Assembly: GCA_031280335.1 (NCBI GenBank)
Contig: JAITGZ010000172.1
Coordinates: forward strand, 1 to 8,899
DNA from: Deltaproteobacteria bacterium
Lineage (GTDB): Bacteria; Desulfobacterota; Desulfovibrionia; Desulfovibrionales; Desulfovibrionaceae
DNA length: 8,899 nucleotides
Direction: 5' to 3'
This document shows, piece after piece, positions 6,186-8,899 of this stretch (positions are counted from its first letter, which is position 1; the number at the start of each line of letters is the position of its first letter). The translations under genes were made by a program, and so were the position numbers. The notes under the pieces are model-generated. The model did not search any database, had not been told where the DNA came from, and saw nothing but the letters and a program-made list of their open reading frames with translations.

Positions 6186-6247
6186 ACCGCACTAATCCGC
6201 CTGGGCCCGGCAAGGTCGTTACATGGACGGTTTTATCGCGATCTGCA

Positions 6248-6256
6248 GAGGTGATC
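6248..6256 (+). promoter_or_regulatory. Near-perfect anti-Shine-Dalgarno match fixing the rny start
   Basis: GAGGTGATC matches the complement of the 16S rRNA 3' end at nine consecutive positions and abuts the ATG at 6257. It decides against the GTG at 6251, which lies inside this element, and makes the ATG at 6266 less likely. Confidence 0.7.
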
Positions 6257-7810
6257 ATGATATATATGCTTTATTTGGCCCCGGCCCTGCTTGTGGGCAT
6301 ACTGGCCGGATTTTTCGCGCATCGTCTATGGGGGTCGAAACAACTGAAAAATGCCCGCGAACTCTCCCAGCGTATTTTGGACGAGGCGCGTAAAGAGGCT
6401 TCCGCCCAAAAAAAAGAAATTGTCATGCAGGGACGGGATGAGGTGCAGGAGTATCAGCGCCGGGTCGAGCAAGAATTGAAAGAGCAGGATCGCGAACTGA
6501 AAGAGAAAGATCGCCGGTTGCAGGACTTTAGTGAAAAATTGGATGAACGCGCACAGAAAAATGCGGATAAGGAACATGAGATTTTGGCGGTGGAAAAAGA
6601 TTTGACCAAACGGGAGCGCAGACTGGAAGAAATGGACGAACTGCTCAAGGCCAAGTTGCAGGAACAGGAGTTCAAATTGCAGGAAATATCCGGTCTGACC
6701 GCAGAAGAAGCGCAGAGGCTGCTTCTGGCGGAAATTGAAGACAAAACCAGGCATGAGGCCGCCAAAATGATGCGCCTCATTGAGATTGAAGCCAAGGAAA
6801 GCGCGGATCGCAAGGCCAAAGAGATTATCGCCACCGCCGTACAACGCTACGCCGGAGATTATGTGGGTGAGCAGACCGTCACCACGGTTACCCTGCCGAG
6901 CGAGGAGATGAAGGGGCGCATCATCGGGCGCGAGGGGCGTAACATACGCACTCTGGAGGCGGCCACCGGAGTGGATTTGATCATTGACGACACGCCGGAG
7001 ACCGTGATTCTTTCCGCCTACAACCCCATGCGCCGTCAGATCGCCAAGCTTTCCCTGGAGCGTCTCATCCAGGATGGGCGCATCCACCCGGCCCGCATTG
7101 AGGATATCGTCAAAAAAGTGGAACAGGAACTGGAGACGCAAATCAAAGAAGTGGGGGAACAAGCCACCTTTGACGCGGGCGTACACGGCATCCACCCGGA
7201 TATAGTGCGTCTGCTGGGTCAGCTTAAGTACCGGACGAGCTTTTCTCAGAATGTGCTTCAGCACTCCCTGGAAGTAGCCTCCCTTTGCGGCATGATGGCC
7301 GCTGAACTGGGGCAGGATGTTAAAAGGGCCAAACGGGCCGGTCTGCTGCATGATTTGGGTAAGGCTGTGGATCATGAGGTGGAGGGCCCTCATGCCGTCA
7401 TCGGCGCGGATATCGCCAAAAAATACGGTGAGAGCAAGGAAATTATTCACGCCATTTCCGCGCATCATGAAGATACCCCGCCCAAGTCCATTCTGGCGGT
7501 GCTGGTGCAGGCAGCGGACAGCCTTTCTGGGGCCAGACCGGGGGCGCGCAAGGAATTGCTGGAAAATTACGTCAAGCGTTTGGAAGATCTGGAAAACATC
7601 GCCGACAGCTTTGACGGCGTGTCCAAGGCCTATGCTGTTCAGGCTGGACGTGAGGTACGGGTTATGGTCAATGCGGAAGCGGTGGACGATGACAGCACCT
7701 ATTTGCTGTGTAAGGATATAACGGACAAAATTGAACGCAATCTGACTTATCCTGGTCAGATTCGTGTGACTGTAATCCGCGAGCGCCGCGCTGTGGGTTA
7801 TGCCAAATAA
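6257..7810 (+). CDS. rny: Ribonuclease Y
   Basis: A membrane-anchored endoribonuclease that starts decay of many mRNAs. At 517 aa it has the usual RNase Y length and order: an N-terminal membrane anchor (about 2-24); a long charged coiled coil (about 28-195, rich in Glu, Lys, Arg and Gln); a KH RNA-binding domain with the GXXG-type loop GRIIGREGRNIR (220-231); and an HD domain. In the latter H336 (LQHSLEVA), H365-D366 (LLHDLGK), the HH pair of AISAHHED (400-407) and D421 (AADSLSGARPG) are the expected metal ligands and conserved residues. No key residue is missing. It begins 137 bases after the terminator at 6119, so it likely has its own promoter; gene-free sequence follows. RNase Y has been studied best in Bacillus and Clostridium and also occurs in deltaproteobacteria, so its presence supports that assignment. 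Confidence 0.97.
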   Translation: MIYMLYLAPALLVGILAGFFAHRLWGSKQLKNARELSQRILDEARKEASAQKKEIVMQGRDEVQEYQRRVEQELKEQDRELKEKDRRLQDFSEKLDERAQKNADKEHEILAVEKDLTKRERRLEEMDELLKAKLQEQEFKLQEISGLTAEEAQRLLLAEIEDKTRHEAAKMMRLIEIEAKESADRKAKEIIATAVQRYAGDYVGEQTVTTVTLPSEEMKGRIIGREGRNIRTLEAATGVDLIIDDTPETVILSAYNPMRRQIAKLSLERLIQDGRIHPARIEDIVKKVEQELETQIKEVGEQATFDAGVHGIHPDIVRLLGQLKYRTSFSQNVLQHSLEVASLCGMMAAELGQDVKRAKRAGLLHDLGKAVDHEVEGPHAVIGADIAKKYGESKEIIHAISAHHEDTPPKSILAVLVQAADSLSGARPGARKELLENYVKRLEDLENIADSFDGVSKAYAVQAGREVRVMVNAEAVDDDSTYLLCKDITDKIERNLTYPGQIRVTVIRERRAVGYAK

Positions 7811-7864
7811 AGTGTCGGAGCGGCGTCCGGCCTACGGCATGTAAACCGGTTGTTGTTTTTTGTT

Positions 7865-7888
7865 CCTGTCTGTACAGGTATGTTTTTA
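7865..7888 (+). terminator. Weak possible terminator of rny
   Basis: CCTGT (7865-7869) and ACAGG (7874-7878) form a 5-bp stem with a CTGT loop, followed by TATGTTTTTAT. The position, 55 bases after the rny stop, suits a terminator, but the stem is short and the T tract is interrupted. Confidence 0.35.
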
Positions 7889-8042
7889 TAAACGCCGCCT
7901 GCATGCGGGGTGTCATTGAAAATACGTTTGCCCATTGCCGTGTAGATGCCGGTATATTGGATTATGCCGGTAGTTAAGCGCGCTGATTAAGAGTAAAATT
8001 TTGTAATTATGCACGTGTTTGGGGTTCAGGGATATTTACTTG

Positions 8043-8072
8043 TCAGAGCGTTTTAACGCTTAGACGCTCTGA
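8043..8072. repeat. Inverted repeat 1 of the cluster, with nested alternative hairpin
   Basis: TCAGAGCGT (8043-8051) and ACGCTCTGA (8064-8072) are perfect 9-bp arms. The left arm can instead pair within AGCGTTTTAACGCT (8047-8060), a 6-bp stem with a TT loop. The two folds exclude each other. No T tract follows. Confidence 0.65.
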
Positions 8073-8104
8073 TCGGCGCTAATGGCAAAGGTAAATTTAT
8101 CTCA

Positions 8105-8146
8105 CGCCGCTCCTGCGGGCGGCGCGACGATCCTCCGCCCGCAGGA
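8105..8146. repeat. Inverted repeat 2: 12-bp perfect GC-rich arms with an alternative fold
   Basis: TCCTGCGGGCGG (8111-8122) and CCGCCCGCAGGA (8135-8146) are perfect 12-bp arms around a 12-base loop. Upstream CGCCGC (8105-8110) can instead pair with GCGGCG (8119-8124), overlapping the left arm, so two exclusive hairpins are possible. No T tract follows, so this is not a classical terminator. Confidence 0.75.
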
Positions 8147-8165
8147 CAATTTCACTTTGAAATTG
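8147..8165. repeat. Inverted repeat 3: CAATTTC/GAAATTG
   Basis: Perfect 7-bp arms around ACTTT, directly abutting inverted repeat 2. The core ACTTTGAAATT resembles the motifs at 2441-2453 and 3598-3610. Confidence 0.55.
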
Positions 8166-8300
8166 CTCCAAGCATTCGCTCCACGGCAAAAATTAATTTG
8201 GACAGTGCGATAATTTTTCTTTTATTTTTTTTTGAATTGAATTATGCAGTCTCCATGTGTCAATAACCAGGCATGATATATTACCATACAGGAGGACTTC

Positions 8301-8753
8301 ATGCAGGATTATTTAAAGGAAGCTCTGGATATTGTTAAAGCCCAGGCTGGTGTGCGGACCATGACGGAAGACGAACTGGCCTCCATGCTGCAGAAGCTTA
8401 CCAGAGATATACGTAGCATTGGCGACAGTTTGCCGTTGGAAGGCTTTGAAGGTATGAGCGCGGAAACCTCAACTGGCTCCGGAGTGGATGCGAGCAAGGC
8501 CGTGCGCGAAAAAAGCATCATCTGCGCCGAATGCGGCCGTTCATTCAAGCTTTTGTCCAGAAAACATCTGGCATCGCACGGTTTGACCCCTGAAGAATAC
8601 AGGGAGAAGTACGGCTATAAAAAAGGTGCCTCTCTGGCTTGTAAATCTCTGCAGCGCGAGCGCCGCAAAAAGATGCGCGAAATGAAGTTGTGGGAGAGAA
8701 GGGCTCGTCCTGCTGCCAAGGCCAAAAAGCAGACCGCCAAAGCCGCTTCTTGA
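8301..8753 (+). CDS. Ros/MucR-family zinc-finger transcriptional regulator
   Basis: A 150-aa DNA-binding protein. An N-terminal helical segment (about 1-42) may serve in oligomerisation, a Ser/Gly-rich linker follows, then a C2H2 finger: C75-x2-C78-x10-H89-x3-H93, in ICAECGRSFKLLSRKHLASHG. The Ros/MucR hallmark LTPEEYREKYG (95-105) comes next, where alphaproteobacterial MucR has MTPEEYRAKWG. The C-terminus is very basic (Lys/Arg/Ala-rich from about 118). A strong AGGAGGA (8291-8297) precedes the ATG. Known relatives control exopolysaccharide, motility and virulence genes and often repress themselves by binding AT-rich DNA; the AT-rich tract upstream (8188-8245) could be such a site. Several paralogues per genome are common in Desulfovibrio, and its targets are unknown. 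It is monocistronic, with a terminator downstream. Confidence 0.88.
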   Translation: MQDYLKEALDIVKAQAGVRTMTEDELASMLQKLTRDIRSIGDSLPLEGFEGMSAETSTGSGVDASKAVREKSIICAECGRSFKLLSRKHLASHGLTPEEYREKYGYKKGASLACKSLQRERRKKMREMKLWERRARPAAKAKKQTAKAAS

Positions 8754-8833
8754 TTTGGCGATACGCTTTGGCCTGTCCGCACTAGCCGTTCAGGTCGGAG
8801 GGCAGCGGCTCTGCTTGAGCAAGCGCAAAAACC

Positions 8834-8878
8834 AGCCCCACAATCCACCGTTGATGGATTGTGGGGCTAGTTGTTTTT
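8834..8878 (+). terminator. Strong intrinsic terminator after the Ros/MucR-type gene
   Basis: A perfect 14-bp stem (8834-8847 with 8855-8868, starting AGCCCCACAATCC) around a 7-base loop, then AGTTGTTTTT. On the minus strand the hairpin is followed by GGTTTTTGCGC, so it could stop transcription from either direction. Confidence 0.9.
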
Positions 8879-8899
8879 AAAGCAGTTTTAGAGCAGTTC

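Larger units (their letters stand above)
7811..8300. other. Gene-free region between rny and the Ros/MucR-type regulator
   Basis: 490 bp without a credible coding frame; the longest in-frame piece noticed, from the ATG at 8009, is about 15 codons. It holds a weak terminator-like hairpin (7865-7888), a 9-bp motif ATGCCGGTA twice 18 bases apart (7946, 7964), a dense cluster of inverted repeats (8043-8165) and a very AT-rich tract (8188-8245, with a run of nine T ending at 8233) just before the regulator. No promoter was pinned down; TATATT at 8277-8282 is a -10 candidate without a good -35. Confidence 0.6.

Noticed and set aside
6326..7468. A 380-codon minus-strand frame inside rny
   Set aside because: A Phe/Leu/Gln-rich mirror of the RNase Y coiled coil (Glu/Lys codons read backwards), with no recognisable domain.
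7946..7972. ATGCCGGTA twice, 18 bases apart, considered as an operator
   Set aside because: A 9-bp repeat at short distance is expected about once or twice by chance in a window this size, it is over 300 bases from the next gene, and no palindrome supports it.
8881..8899. AGCAGTT-TTAG-AGCAGTT-like direct repeat at the window end
   Set aside because: It is cut by the window edge and too short to judge; it may be the start of an intergenic element but cannot be supported.

Overview
The window (about 55-60% GC by eye) looks like chromosomal DNA of a Gram-negative sulfate reducer of the Desulfovibrionaceae (Desulfovibrio or a close relative). This rests on the style of the GlmU, RNase Y, ZapA/ZapB and Ros/MucR proteins, on the order glmU-zapB-zapA-6S RNA-rny, and on structured inverted repeats between genes. 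It is a judgement from pattern recognition; no database was searched.

Layout. Positions 1-907 (minus) hold the N-terminal two thirds or so of a membrane glycosyltransferase of the ArnT/PMT type, cut by the window edge. It is divergent from a MATE-family efflux pump (1029-2441, plus). A 109-bp spacer with a perfect 8-bp inverted repeat separates the pump from a convergent RluA-type pseudouridine synthase (2551-3501, minus). A 366-bp leader with two hairpins and a degenerate repeat precedes glmU (3868-5238). A ZapB-like coiled-coil gene (5327-5572) and zapA (5575-5841) follow on the same strand. Directly after zapA is a strong 6S RNA candidate (5861-6033) with its own extended -10 promoter overlapping the end of zapA, and a strong intrinsic terminator at 6075-6119. 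RNase Y (rny, 6257-7810) follows. A 490-bp gene-free region downstream carries a cluster of nested inverted repeats. The window closes with a Ros/MucR-type zinc-finger regulator (8301-8753) and a 14-bp-stem terminator.

How the genes fit together. The core is a growth and envelope block: GlmU makes UDP-GlcNAc for peptidoglycan and lipid A, ZapB/ZapA assist the FtsZ ring, 6S RNA controls sigma70 RNA polymerase as growth slows, and RNase Y turns over mRNA. The flanking glycosyltransferase and MATE pump act at the inner membrane and may modify envelope lipids and export drugs, but nothing in the sequence ties them to the core block. No phage, transposase, CRISPR, tRNA or rRNA was seen.

The least explained parts are the nested inverted-repeat cluster at 8043-8165, the related ACTTTGA(G/A)ATT motifs on either side of the pseudouridine synthase gene, and the glycosyltransferase, which lacks a usually conserved lysine and has a long polar N-terminal extension. 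I see no convincing evidence for an entirely new multi-gene system.
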